In this document: piece after piece, positions 7,803 through 15,578 of the stretch
Layout of the letters: the number at the start of each line of letters is the position of its first letter
Position numbering within the stretch: position 1 is the stretch's first letter
Assembly (NCBI GenBank): GCA_947448675.1
Contig: CANFOR010000006.1
Span: 1 to 30,719, forward strand
DNA: 30,719 nt
Direction: 5' to 3'
Origin: Betaproteobacteria bacterium
GTDB taxonomy: Bacteria; Pseudomonadota; Gammaproteobacteria; Burkholderiales; Burkholderiaceae_C
Position numbers and translations under genes: made by a program
Notes under the pieces: model-generated
What the model saw: only the letters and a program-made list of their open reading frames with translations
Database searches by the model: none
Told to the model about the DNA's origin: nothing

Positions 7803-9122
7803 ATGTACAACCTGAATGAAACCCATGACCCAGTGCAACGCAGCTGGGTGGCATCGGCCAATGCGCTGACCAGCGACTTCCCCATTCAGAACCTGCCCTT
7901 TGCAGTGTTTCGAAGCGCAGGTGATGAAGCCTTTCGTGGCGGTGTTGCCATTGGTGATCAGATACTCGATCTGGCTGCCACTGCGGCCAGTGGCGCGTTG
8001 CAGGGACTTGCGCAGCAAGCAGCTCTTGCAGGCCGTGGAGATACCCTCAATGCTTTGATGGCCTTGGGTGCCACCCACTGGTCTGCGCTGCGTCTGGCGC
8101 TCTCGCAGGCTTTGCGGGCCGGTTCAAGCGCACAGGCCAAGCTGGCCGCATGCCTAGTGCCACAGATTCAGGCCGAATACGCCGTGCCAGCGCGCATTGG
8201 CGACTACACCGACTTTTACACGTCTCTCTACCACGCCACTAACATAGGCAGACAATTCCGCCCTGACCAGCCGCTCTTGCCCAATTACAAGTGGGTGCCG
8301 ATTGGCTACCATGGCCGCGCCTCCAGCATCGGCGTATCAGGGCAAACCTTTGCCCGCCCGCTTGGCCAGACACTAGCGCCCGGTGCCACGCAACCGTCCA
8401 TGGGGCCATGCCAACGACTCGACTATGAACTGGAGTTGGGAGTCTTCATGGGCACAGGCAACGCTAGCGGCGAACCCATTGAGATGGCGCAAGCCGAGGC
8501 CCACATTTTTGGCCTGTGCCTGCTCAACGACTGGTCGGCACGTGATATCCAGGCGTGGGAATACCAGCCTTTGGGGCCGTTTTTATCCAAAAATTTTGCA
8601 ACAACCTTGTCGCCCTGGATTGTCACCATGGAGGCACTGGCTCCTTACCGCCTGCCTTTTGTTCGACCCACCGGTGATCCACTGCCGCTGCCCTACCTGG
8701 ATTCTGCTGCCAACCAGTCAGGCGGCGCCATTGACGTACAGCTTAGCGTCAGCCTGCAAACCCAGGCCATGCGCGAACAAGGCCAAAACGCCACCCGCTT
8801 GACGCTCACCAGCTACCGTCACGCCTACTGGACCGCTGCCCAGATGGTGACGCACCACACCATCAATGGCTGCAATTTGCAGGCTGGAGACCTGTTGGGG
8901 ACTGGCACGCTGTCCGGCCCCACAATCGACCAGGCCGGGGCTTTGATAGAACTCACTGTAGGCGGCAAGCAGCCACTGACTCTGCCCAATGGCCAACGCC
9001 GCAGCTTTCTGGAAGACGGCGACAGTGTGGTGATAAACGGCTGGTGCGAGCGCCCTGGCGCAGCCCGCATCGGCTTTGGCGCCTGTAGGGGAACCGTGCT
9101 TCCAGCACGAGGCAAAACATGA
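7803..9122 (+). CDS. fahA: Fumarylacetoacetase
   Basis: A 439-residue fumarylacetoacetate hydrolase, the last step of homogentisate breakdown, giving fumarate and acetoacetate. Active-site residues known from mouse FAH are all present: D137 in DYTDFY (mouse D126), H144 (H133), E209 and E211 in DYELELG (E199, E201), D243 in LNDWSARD (D233) and K263 in LSKNF (K253). The N-terminal SH3-like domain (about 1-125) precedes the hydrolase fold. The ATG at 7803 is chosen because it gives the usual N-terminus; an in-frame TTG at 7749 directly after the hmgA stop would add 18 unconvincing residues. No clear ribosome site. The enzyme uses fumarylacetoacetate, so a maleylacetoacetate isomerase is needed but is not present in this window. 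Confidence 0.96.
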   Translation: MYNLNETHDPVQRSWVASANALTSDFPIQNLPFAVFRSAGDEAFRGGVAIGDQILDLAATAASGALQGLAQQAALAGRGDTLNALMALGATHWSALRLALSQALRAGSSAQAKLAACLVPQIQAEYAVPARIGDYTDFYTSLYHATNIGRQFRPDQPLLPNYKWVPIGYHGRASSIGVSGQTFARPLGQTLAPGATQPSMGPCQRLDYELELGVFMGTGNASGEPIEMAQAEAHIFGLCLLNDWSARDIQAWEYQPLGPFLSKNFATTLSPWIVTMEALAPYRLPFVRPTGDPLPLPYLDSAANQSGGAIDVQLSVSLQTQAMREQGQNATRLTLTSYRHAYWTAAQMVTHHTINGCNLQAGDLLGTGTLSGPTIDQAGALIELTVGGKQPLTLPNGQRRSFLEDGDSVVINGWCERPGAARIGFGACRGTVLPARGKT

Positions 9123-9360
9123 CAATATCGCTACGCTCTGAAAATGAGTACCGAAAACACGTAGAAAATGGCGGTTCGTTGGTGCAATCCGTTTTGCCAG
9201 GAATTCTTCGAATGCATCGGTTGCCCGCACCTCCCTGGGATCAAATGTGGATGGAAATCAACATGGCGCTCTCCTTGACAACCGTAGCGTCCCCGCCAAC
9301 TGTAACGGCTACCATCTATTATTGAGAACCGACGGACACTGGCAAAAGCTCAGGTTACAT

Positions 9361-9397
9361 AGGGAAGCGCTGATTTAATCGCAATCAGCGCTTCCCT
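9361..9397. repeat. Perfect 15-bp inverted repeat with 7-base loop
   Basis: AGGGAAGCGCTGATT (9361-9375) is exactly complementary to AATCAGCGCTTCCCT (9383-9397), around the loop TAATCGC. There is no T-run after it on either strand, so it is not a classic intrinsic terminator. It may end fahA transcripts, act as an mRNA stabiliser, or be a regulatory site for the gntR promoter. Confidence 0.75.
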
Positions 9398-9427
9398 AAC
9401 ATGTTAGATATTCAAATGAGTATGTCC

Positions 9428-9442
9428 ACGGGAAATTCCCGT
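9428..9442. promoter_or_regulatory. Palindrome upstream of gntR, possible GntR operator
   Basis: ACGGGAA-A-TTCCCGT, a 7-bp inverted repeat with one central base, 33 bases before the ATG at 9476. FadR-subgroup GntR proteins commonly bind short palindromes near their own promoters. If the gene instead began at 9401 this site would lie in coding sequence. Confidence 0.45.
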
Positions 9443-9475
9443 ATTTCCATCCCATTTTTGATTCCTATTCATTTA

Positions 9476-10177
9476 ATGCTCGCCCAACCTGCTCCCGCCA
9501 GCCTGCGCGCGCAAGCCTATGAAAGCTTTCAGCAGCAGATAGTGGATGCCAACATACGCCCGGGTCAGTTCGTCTCGCAGCGAGCACTGATGCAACTGCT
9601 GGGTATACCGCTGGGCGCAGTGCGCGAGCTGATTCCGCGCCTGGAGGCCGAGGGTTTATTGAAAACCGTGCCGCAACGCGGCCTGCAGGTCGCGCATGTC
9701 GATTTAAAACTTATCAACAATGCCTTTCAGTTGCGCAAGCTGCTAGAGCGGGAGGCCGCTGGCCGCTTTGTAAGCACCGTGAGCGACAGCGACTTGGCCG
9801 CCATTGAGCAGGCACACCTAAACATTGTGCGGCGTGCGCGCAAAACCACAATTGACCATGACCTGCTCCAAAACGCAACCACGGTGGACTGGGGCCTGCA
9901 CGACATGATGATTGACGCGCTGGGCAATGAGTTGATAGCCGAGGTCAACCGCATCAACAGCCTGCGCGTGCGCCTGATCAAGCTCGAAGGCTCAACGCTT
10001 TCTGCAGACGTACTGATTCCCGCCATGGAAGAGCATCTCTGGTTTATAGACGCCCTCAAGCGACGCGACGCACCTGCTGTGGTCGACCGCCTGGGGCACC
10101 ACATTGAAAGCGCGCACCGTCGCGTGCTCGGACTGCCACGGCCAGCCCTACCGTGGTCTTTGGAGAATCCTGGATGA
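9476..10177 (+). CDS. GntR-family (FadR subgroup) transcriptional regulator
   Basis: A 233-residue regulator with an N-terminal winged helix (about residues 9-72: SLRAQAYESFQQQIVDANI, GQFVSQRALMQLLGIPLGAVREL, then LEAEGLLKTVPQRG) and an all-helical FCD ligand-binding domain (about 80-215). The segment LLEREAAGRFV and the HHIESAHRRVL end are typical of the FCD fold, whose ligands are usually carboxylic acids. I prefer the ATG at 9476: it starts just before the winged helix and leaves the upstream palindrome non-coding. An ATG at 9401 would add 25 residues; neither has a ribosome site. The stop overlaps the next start (ATGA at 10174-10177), so it is the first gene of the DapA-like/TRAP/kinase operon and probably its regulator, most likely sensing the substrate or an intermediate. 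Confidence 0.88.
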   Translation: MLAQPAPASLRAQAYESFQQQIVDANIRPGQFVSQRALMQLLGIPLGAVRELIPRLEAEGLLKTVPQRGLQVAHVDLKLINNAFQLRKLLEREAAGRFVSTVSDSDLAAIEQAHLNIVRRARKTTIDHDLLQNATTVDWGLHDMMIDALGNELIAEVNRINSLRVRLIKLEGSTLSADVLIPAMEEHLWFIDALKRRDAPAVVDRLGHHIESAHRRVLGLPRPALPWSLENPG

Positions 10178-11133
10178 TCGCCCCACAACAAACTACCCAA
10201 CCTGGCCTCACCAGTGCCGCATTTTGCGGCATCTGGCCTGCGCTGCTGACACCGCTTAATGCCGATTTAAGCATTGACCATGCCAGCCTGGCCGCGCACA
10301 GCAAGGCGCTACTTGCCTGCGACTGCGGCGGTGTCACGCCCTTTGGCACGACGGGTGAAGGCCCTTCGTTTTCAATGGCCGAGCGCAAGGAGACGATAGA
10401 GCAACTTATTAAAAACGGCGTGCCTGCCGCGCAGATCATGGTGTCTACCAGTTGCGCAGCCTTGCCCGAAACGCTGGAGCTAACACGCCACGCGGTAAAC
10501 GCCGGCGTGCATGGTTGCCTCATGCTGCCACCGTTTTTTCTTAAGGGCGTGCCGGACGAAGGCATCATCGATAGCTGCCGTTATGTGATTGACGGGCTCA
10601 ACGACGCGCGGCTCAAACTCTATCTATACCACATTCCCCAGGTCAGCGGTGTGGGCCTATCGCACCATGTAATAACGACACTCAAAAAGCTGTACCCCAA
10701 CACGATTCTGGGCATCAAGGACAGCGCATGCAACACCGCGCATTCAATCGACCTGGCAGAAGCTTTCATGCAGCGCCTAGCACCAAACATGGTGGTGTAT
10801 GTCGGCTTTGAACCCGATTTGCCAGACTTGGGCCGACGCGGCAGCACAGGGGCCATCAGCGGCCTGGCCAACTTCATGCCACGCGTGGTGCATCGCTTGG
10901 TAACGCAGCCCGATGCACCCAACACGCCCGCAGAACGCGAACGCATCATCAAGCTACTGGCCCTATTGGAGGGCTACTCACTGTTGCCGGCGCTCAAGGG
11001 CGTCATGGCGATACTGAGTGGCGAGCAAGCATGGCTGCGTGTGCGCGCGCCGCTGGTGTCCTTGAAGTCGGCAGAATTTCAGGCGCTGGAGAAAACCATT
11101 TCTGCATTTGGCATTGATTTAAAGTCTGACTAA
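10174..11133 (+). CDS. DapA/NanA-superfamily aldolase or lyase
   Basis: A 319-residue Schiff-base class I enzyme of the dihydrodipicolinate synthase family. Visible: GTTGEG at 58-63 (carboxylate-binding loop), the catalytic tyrosine Y152 in LYLYHIP and the Schiff-base lysine K182 in GIKDS. The family includes DapA, N-acetylneuraminate lyase, 2-keto-3-deoxy-sugar-acid aldolases and dehydratases. A biosynthetic DapA is unlikely because the gene lies in a catabolic operon with a GntR regulator, a TRAP transporter and a sugar kinase; a pyruvate-forming aldolase or a keto-sugar-acid dehydratase fits better (inference). The ATG at 10174 overlaps the gntR stop and has GGAG about eight bases upstream; a GTG seven codons earlier is less likely. 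Confidence 0.88.
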   Translation: MIAPQQTTQPGLTSAAFCGIWPALLTPLNADLSIDHASLAAHSKALLACDCGGVTPFGTTGEGPSFSMAERKETIEQLIKNGVPAAQIMVSTSCAALPETLELTRHAVNAGVHGCLMLPPFFLKGVPDEGIIDSCRYVIDGLNDARLKLYLYHIPQVSGVGLSHHVITTLKKLYPNTILGIKDSACNTAHSIDLAEAFMQRLAPNMVVYVGFEPDLPDLGRRGSTGAISGLANFMPRVVHRLVTQPDAPNTPAERERIIKLLALLEGYSLLPALKGVMAILSGEQAWLRVRAPLVSLKSAEFQALEKTISAFGIDLKSD

Positions 11134-11160
11134 CCAAGTATCTACAAAGAAGGAGACAAC

Positions 11161-12168
11161 ATGAAAACTTCCCTGCTTCGCCGAGGCCTGCTGGCCACCG
11201 CTTCCGCTGCCGTATTGATGGGCATGCTACTGCCTGCTGCACAGGCCCAAACCAAGGTGCTGCTGCGCGTGTCGACACCTGCTGTGCCTGATGACTGGCA
11301 TGCCAAGATGTGGACAGTTTTCAAGGACACGCTAGAGAAAAGCGCGCCCGGCGAATTCGACGTGCAGATCAATCTCAACGCCTCGCTATTCAAGCAGGGC
11401 ACCGAGCCAGCAGCCATGGCGCGCGGCAACCTGGAGCTGTCGTCGATCTCGGCCTTTGACATTGCCAAGCTGGTACCCGAGTTCTCGGTTTTCACGGCGG
11501 GCTACATCGTGCGCGACCCCGCACACCAGCAAAAAGTGTTCAACGGCCCCATAGGCACAGAGATGTTCAAAGTCGTCTCTGAGAAAATGGAAGTGACGCC
11601 GCTGTCCACCGTTTACCTGGGCACGCGGCAAGTCAATTTGCGCGAGGCGCGCAGTGTCAAAACACCGGCCGACCTCAAAGGCGTGAAGTTGCGCATGCCG
11701 GGCTCCAAAGAGTGGCTTTTTCTAGGCGAAGCGCTGGGCGCTACACCCACGCCGCTGGCTTTTGGCGAGGTCTACCTGGGCCTGAAAACCGGCACCATTG
11801 ACGGCCAGGACAATCCCCTGCCCTCGGTACGTGCGGCCAAGTTTTATGAAGTGACCAAGCAGATTGTGATGACCAGCCATCTAGTAGATGGCATCTTTAT
11901 AGCGATTTCAAACAAGGCGTACAGCGCCATGAATGCTGCGCAAAAGCAGAAGGTCAAAGCCGCAGCCGAGGCTGCAGCCGCCTACAACAACGAGAATCGC
12001 ATCAAGGAAGAGGGCCAACTGGTCGAATTCTTCAAGCAGCAGGGTCTGCAAGTCGCCACGCCAGACGTAGATGCTTTCCGCAAGTCTGTGCAAACCGTTT
12101 ACCAGAACTCCGACTACGCTAAGGTCTGGCCTAAAGGCCTGCTTGAGCGCATCAACGCGACGAAATAA
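11161..12168 (+). CDS. dctP: TRAP transporter solute-binding subunit (DctP family)
   Basis: A 335-residue periplasmic binding protein of a TRAP transporter, which brings in carboxylate-bearing solutes with the Na+ gradient. It has a clear signal peptide (MKTSLLRRGLLATASAAVLM, cleavage likely after AQA at 29). The conserved DctP elements are R168-region LRMPGSKEW (the binding arginine of the family), the EVYLGLKTGTIDGQDNP segment and the following helix. AAGGAG lies six bases before the ATG. It is followed after 6 bases by dctQ. Substrates of this family are mostly organic acids or sugar acids; here the adjacent DapA-like enzyme and kinase point to a sugar-acid-like compound, which the sequence alone cannot confirm. 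Confidence 0.93.
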   Translation: MKTSLLRRGLLATASAAVLMGMLLPAAQAQTKVLLRVSTPAVPDDWHAKMWTVFKDTLEKSAPGEFDVQINLNASLFKQGTEPAAMARGNLELSSISAFDIAKLVPEFSVFTAGYIVRDPAHQQKVFNGPIGTEMFKVVSEKMEVTPLSTVYLGTRQVNLREARSVKTPADLKGVKLRMPGSKEWLFLGEALGATPTPLAFGEVYLGLKTGTIDGQDNPLPSVRAAKFYEVTKQIVMTSHLVDGIFIAISNKAYSAMNAAQKQKVKAAAEAAAAYNNENRIKEEGQLVEFFKQQGLQVATPDVDAFRKSVQTVYQNSDYAKVWPKGLLERINATK

Positions 12169-12174
12169 ACGACC

Positions 12175-12654
12175 ATGAAACGCTGGCTAAAAATGGCCGC
12201 CGATGCCATCGGTGGTGGCTTGTTCTTGACCCTGTTCATCGTGTTTGTGATCCAGGTCACGGCGCGGTTTGGCTTTAACAAGCCGCTGGCCTGGACCGAT
12301 GAAGCCGCAGTCATACTTTACGTCTGGGTCATTTTGTGGGCGGCGGCTGTGGTCGTTCCTGCACGTGAGCATGTAGTGTTTGATTTGCTATGGAACAACG
12401 TCAATCAGCGCAGCCGCCAGATGATGCAGATTGCCGGCAACTTACTGGTGGGTGGACTATCGCTGTGCGGTATTCCGGCCACCTGGGACTATGTGTATTT
12501 CATGGCACGTGAGGGCACGCCTGTACTGGGCCTACCCTTCATGTGGGTCTTTCTACCTTTTGTTTTTCTGCTGATGGCCATGGTTGTGCGCTCTGCATGG
12601 GCCATCTGGAACGCTATCCGGGGTATCGGTCTTGAAGCGGAGCTGCGTCTATGA
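12175..12654 (+). CDS. dctQ: TRAP transporter small membrane subunit (DctQ family)
   Basis: A 159-residue inner-membrane protein with four predicted transmembrane helices: about residues 12-32, 43-62 (AAVILYVWVILWAAAVVV), 83-103 and 121-142. The conserved DctQ features are the arginine after helix 1 (QVTARFGFNKPLAWTDE) and the acidic-aromatic pattern before helix 2. It forms the membrane complex with DctM and connects to the binding protein. It sits 6 bases after dctP and its stop overlaps the dctM start by four bases (ATGA), so translation is coupled. Confidence 0.92.
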   Translation: MKRWLKMAADAIGGGLFLTLFIVFVIQVTARFGFNKPLAWTDEAAVILYVWVILWAAAVVVPAREHVVFDLLWNNVNQRSRQMMQIAGNLLVGGLSLCGIPATWDYVYFMAREGTPVLGLPFMWVFLPFVFLLMAMVVRSAWAIWNAIRGIGLEAELRL

Positions 12655-13949
12655 CAACCGGCATTTTGGTTTTGATGCTGGTGTTGGTAGCCGGCATGCT
12701 GCTGCGCATACCCATAGGCTTTTCGATGATCGTCTCGGGCATTGCTTACCTGATGGTCAAGCACCAGGACGTGGGCCTAGTGGCCGAGCAAATCGGCAAC
12801 GGCATGTACAACAGCTATGTGCTGCTGGCCGTGCCGCTGTTTGTGTTTGCCGCCAACATCATGAACGCAGGTACAGTGAGTGAGCGCATTTTTGACTTCT
12901 GCAGCATTCTGGTGGGCCGTATGCGTGGGGGCCTAGCTCAAGTGGATATTTTGGTCAGCGTTATTTTTTCAGGTATGAGCGGCAGTGCGATTGCTGACGC
13001 CGCCGGGCCTGGTTTGGTCACGATTCGCCAGATGCTCAAAAAGCCCGAGTACTCACGCGGTTTTGCCGGCGCTGTTGTAGTGGCCAGCGCCACTCTCGGG
13101 CCCATCATTCCGCCATCAATTCCGATGGTGATTTACGCGTTGGTGTCAGGCGCTTCAGTAGGTGCGCTTTTTTTGGGCGGTGTGATACCCGGCTTTTTGA
13201 TGGCGATATTGATGATGATGGTGGTTCACTTCATCGCAGTGAAGCGCAACATGCCGCGTGAAGCGCCTATCCCGATGCACGAGTGGCCAGCCATTTTGTT
13301 TCGCGGCGCGTTACCGCTATCCATGCCCATTGTGCTGCTGGGCGGCATATATTCCGGCGCGTTCACCCCGACTGAAGCCGCTGCTGTCGCGGCCTTTCAT
13401 GCGCTGATTCTGGCGGGTGTGATTTACCGTGCGCTGACTTGGCGCAGCTTCTGGGGCGTGGTGATGGAGTCAACACGCGGTAGCGCCGTTATCACGTTAA
13501 TTTTAGCGGGCTCCTTCATGCTCAACCACGCCTTCACTGCCGAAGGCGTGCCGCAAGCCATGGCCATGTGGGTGGACAGCATGCATCTGAGTCAGATCAA
13601 ATTTTTGCTGCTGGTCAATGTGATGTTTCTGGCACTGGGCTGCTTTCTGGATGTGTCGGTACTGCTACTGGTGTTTGTGCCCATGCTACTGCCCGCCGCC
13701 AAGCTACTGGGCGTGGATCTGGTGCATTTTGGCGTGCTGGTGGTGCTCAACATGATGATCGGTCTGATTCACCCGCCCTTTGGCATGCTGCTGTTTGTGA
13801 CCAAGGCGCTCACGGGCATTCCGATTGGTGAGATGATGAATGAGGGCTGGCCCTTTCTTGTCATGCTACTGCTCTTGTTGCTAGCCATGACGTGCTTTCC
13901 GCAAATCGTTTTGTGGCTACCGCAAACCATGGGCTATGGGGGCAGATAA
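12651..13949 (+). CDS. dctM: TRAP transporter large membrane subunit (DctM family)
   Basis: A 432-residue ion-transporter-superfamily permease with about 12 hydrophobic segments. Family marks are the N-terminal LLRIPIGFSMIVSG, the GGLAQVDILVSVIFSGMSGSAIADAAGPG region around 100-125, SATLGPIIPPSIPMVIYA near 150, GGIYSGAFTPTEAAAVAA near 235 and the C-terminal IHPPFGMLLF. Length is normal. The start overlaps dctQ by four bases, and the next gene begins immediately after the TAA, so dctPQM and the kinase appear to be one transcript. Confidence 0.94.
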   Translation: MTTGILVLMLVLVAGMLLRIPIGFSMIVSGIAYLMVKHQDVGLVAEQIGNGMYNSYVLLAVPLFVFAANIMNAGTVSERIFDFCSILVGRMRGGLAQVDILVSVIFSGMSGSAIADAAGPGLVTIRQMLKKPEYSRGFAGAVVVASATLGPIIPPSIPMVIYALVSGASVGALFLGGVIPGFLMAILMMMVVHFIAVKRNMPREAPIPMHEWPAILFRGALPLSMPIVLLGGIYSGAFTPTEAAAVAAFHALILAGVIYRALTWRSFWGVVMESTRGSAVITLILAGSFMLNHAFTAEGVPQAMAMWVDSMHLSQIKFLLLVNVMFLALGCFLDVSVLLLVFVPMLLPAAKLLGVDLVHFGVLVVLNMMIGLIHPPFGMLLFVTKALTGIPIGEMMNEGWPFLVMLLLLLLAMTCFPQIVLWLPQTMGYGGR

Positions 13950-14876
13950 GTGAGCGCTGAAGCGGTGTCTGCTGCGGTGGTTTGCATTGCAAGTTGGAAT
14001 GTCGATTTAATCTCGCAGGTGGCGCGGCCCATCACGCGCGGCGAAACACTGATGGCCAATGCCTTCAACATCAGCCCCGGCGGCAAAGGAAGCAATGCCG
14101 CTGTCGCCGCTGCTCGCCAGGGCGCGCGCGTTGCGCTGATAGCCCGCATAGGCGACGACGACTTTGGGCGCATGGGCATGGACTTGTGGCGCGCTGAAGG
14201 CATTGCTTGCGACCACGTTGAGCGTGCAGCAAACGAGCGCAGCGGCGTGGCGCAAATTCTGGTTTACGCCGATGGCGACAACAGCATTGCGGTGCATCCG
14301 GGTGCAGGCAGTGGCTTGAACTCTCAGCATGTCCTTGCAGCGCGCGGCGTTATCGTGAGTGCCAAAGTTGCGATGTCATCGTGCGAAGTACCGCTTGAGG
14401 CAACACTACAGGCCTTTGAACTTGCGCGTGCAGCAGGTGTCATCACCCTTCTCAATCCCGCGCCTGTGAGGCCCATTCCCGCGAACCTAATGGGGTTGAC
14501 AGACCTGCTCACGCCGAATGAAAGCGAGCTTTACCAGCTCGCTGGTTCGGCACATGCAGATTCTGTGGACAGTGCCGCCCAACACCTGCTGACGCTAGGC
14601 TCAGGCGCAGTGCTGGTTACTCTAGGCGAGGTGGGTTGCAGGTTGTACCAAGCTGGCCGTGAGCCGATAGTGCTGGTAGGCCGCAACATGCAGGTAGCCG
14701 ACACCATAGGCGCAGGCGATACCTTCACAGGCGCGCTAGCAGCAGCGCTGGCGCGTGGTGAAGCATTGCCTGTCGCGATGCAATGGGCCAATGCGGCGGC
14801 AGCGCTTTCAGTGACGCGCCACGGCGCGATTGCGGGGATTCCGCTGTGGGCTGAGGTTGCAGCCTTGCTGGGTTAA
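13950..14876 (+). CDS. PfkB/ribokinase-family sugar kinase
   Basis: A 308-residue ATP-dependent carbohydrate kinase. Key motifs: GGKGSN at 44-49 (sugar binding), TPNESE at 188-193 and DTIGAGDTFTG at 251-261 with catalytic base D257 and the anion hole GAGD. The GGKGSN form is closest to ribokinase rather than to 2-keto-3-deoxygluconate or adenosine kinases, but specificity cannot be settled by eye. It starts with GTG directly after the dctM TAA; GGGGG a few bases upstream serves as ribosome site. As the last gene of the GntR/DapA-like/TRAP operon it would phosphorylate the imported compound or an intermediate of it. Confidence 0.88.
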   Translation: MSAEAVSAAVVCIASWNVDLISQVARPITRGETLMANAFNISPGGKGSNAAVAAARQGARVALIARIGDDDFGRMGMDLWRAEGIACDHVERAANERSGVAQILVYADGDNSIAVHPGAGSGLNSQHVLAARGVIVSAKVAMSSCEVPLEATLQAFELARAAGVITLLNPAPVRPIPANLMGLTDLLTPNESELYQLAGSAHADSVDSAAQHLLTLGSGAVLVTLGEVGCRLYQAGREPIVLVGRNMQVADTIGAGDTFTGALAAALARGEALPVAMQWANAAAALSVTRHGAIAGIPLWAEVAALLG

Positions 14877-14880
14877 AACT

Positions 14881-14917
14881 TCTGCAAGCTATCAGCGCGT
14901 CATCGATAGCTTGCAGA
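14881..14917. terminator. Hairpin between convergent operons, likely terminator for the ABC operon
   Basis: A perfect 13-bp stem, TCTGCAAGCTATC (14881-14893) with GATAGCTTGCAGA (14905-14917), around an 11-base loop. It fills the 48-base gap between the ends of the kinase and the livF-type gene. On the minus strand the stem is followed by AGTTTTAA, a short T-rich tail, so it suits the ABC operon best; the plus-strand side has no T-run but it may still stop the kinase transcript. Confidence 0.7.
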
Positions 14918-14924
14918 GAAAAGC

Positions 14925-15578
14925 TCAATGCGCCGCCATTTGCACATTCGCGCCGCGCTCGATCACAAATTCGGTATCCACCAATCTGCGTGAATGGTTG
15001 AGGTCACTCTGAGCAATCAAGACTGACACGGCCGTCCCCTTGAGCCCAGCGATTACATCGGCCAAGCGCTTAGACAAAGCGGGTGCGACGCCTTCAAAGG
15101 GTTCGTCTAGCAACAGCAAGCGTGTGCCCACCGCTAAGGCCCGTGCCAAGGCCACCAGTTTTTGTTGCCCACCCGACAGCAGCAAGGCACGTCGCTGGCG
15201 CATCTCTAGCAGTTCGGGTAGCACCTGGTACACCAAGGCCAAGCGTTCGGCTTGGTCCAGCGCAGGGTTGACCCACACCGGCAGCAGGATATTTTCTTCG
15301 ACGCTCAATTCAGGCACCAAGCCTCGGTCTTCGGGCATGTAGCCGATGCCCAAACCGGCGCGGGCATGCGGTGGCAGGGTGCACAAGTCGTGGCCATTGA
15401 AGCGGATCGTGCCCTGGGTCGGCTTGAGGTGGCCCATGACGCTGCGCAATAGGGTGGTTTTGCCAGCGCCATTGCGACCGATCAACCCGACCATGGTACC
15501 ACCCTGCACGCTGAGCGAGAGCCCGCGCAGAGCGACCACAGATTGAATGGCCACATGCAGGCTGTCTATCGTGAGCAT
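14925..15578 (-). CDS. livF: Branched-chain-type ABC transporter ATP-binding protein (LivF class)
   Basis: A 217-residue ATPase of the hydrophobic amino acid uptake (HAAT) class. Walker A is GRNGAGKTT at 34-42, the Q-loop precedes PEDRGLVPELSVEENI (LivF-type), the signature LSGGQ is at 134-138 and Walker B LLLLDEP at 154-160. It powers import with the LivG-like ATPase. It is slightly shorter than usual (about 233-240) at the C-terminus. The start overlaps the livG-type gene end by 13 bases, and it is the last gene of the operon, followed by the hairpin. The name gives class only; the substrate of the system is unknown. Confidence 0.9.
   Translation of the reverse strand: MLTIDSLHVAIQSVVALRGLSLSVQGGTMVGLIGRNGAGKTTLLRSVMGHLKPTQGTIRFNGHDLCTLPPHARAGLGIGYMPEDRGLVPELSVEENILLPVWVNPALDQAERLALVYQVLPELLEMRQRRALLLSGGQQKLVALARALAVGTRLLLLDEPFEGVAPALSKRLADVIAGLKGTAVSVLIAQSDLNHSRRLVDTEFVIERGANVQMAAH

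Larger units (their letters stand above)
9123..9475. other. Non-coding gap between fahA and the GntR gene, with possible gene debris
   Basis: This 353-base stretch has no gene I can support. A 68-codon plus-strand frame begins in an ATGA overlap with the fahA stop (9119-9325), but its product has no recognisable features. On the minus strand AAGGAG precedes an ATG at 9264 (MLISIH, then a stop); a one-base frame change would continue as FDPREVRATDAFEEF, so this may be the broken 5' end of a lost gene. A perfect hairpin (9361-9397) and a palindrome (9428-9442) are listed separately. Confidence 0.4.

Noticed and set aside
7212..8078. A 288-codon minus-strand frame
   Set aside because: It lies antisense across the hmgA-fahA junction, both of which have complete active sites.
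10174..11133. Housekeeping dapA for lysine biosynthesis
   Set aside because: The gene is translationally coupled to a GntR regulator and followed by TRAP and kinase genes, which fits catabolism; the family alone does not make it DapA.
10174..14876. A sialic acid operon (NanA, SiaPQM, NanK)
   Set aside because: The kinase is PfkB/ribokinase type rather than the ROK type of NanK, and there is no epimerase, deacetylase or deaminase, so the resemblance is only in outline.
14881..14917. A third copy of the dispersed repeat
   Set aside because: It shares GCTATC/GATAGC-like arms with that style of repeat but not the TGTATACGC part, and its position between convergent operons is explained by a terminator.
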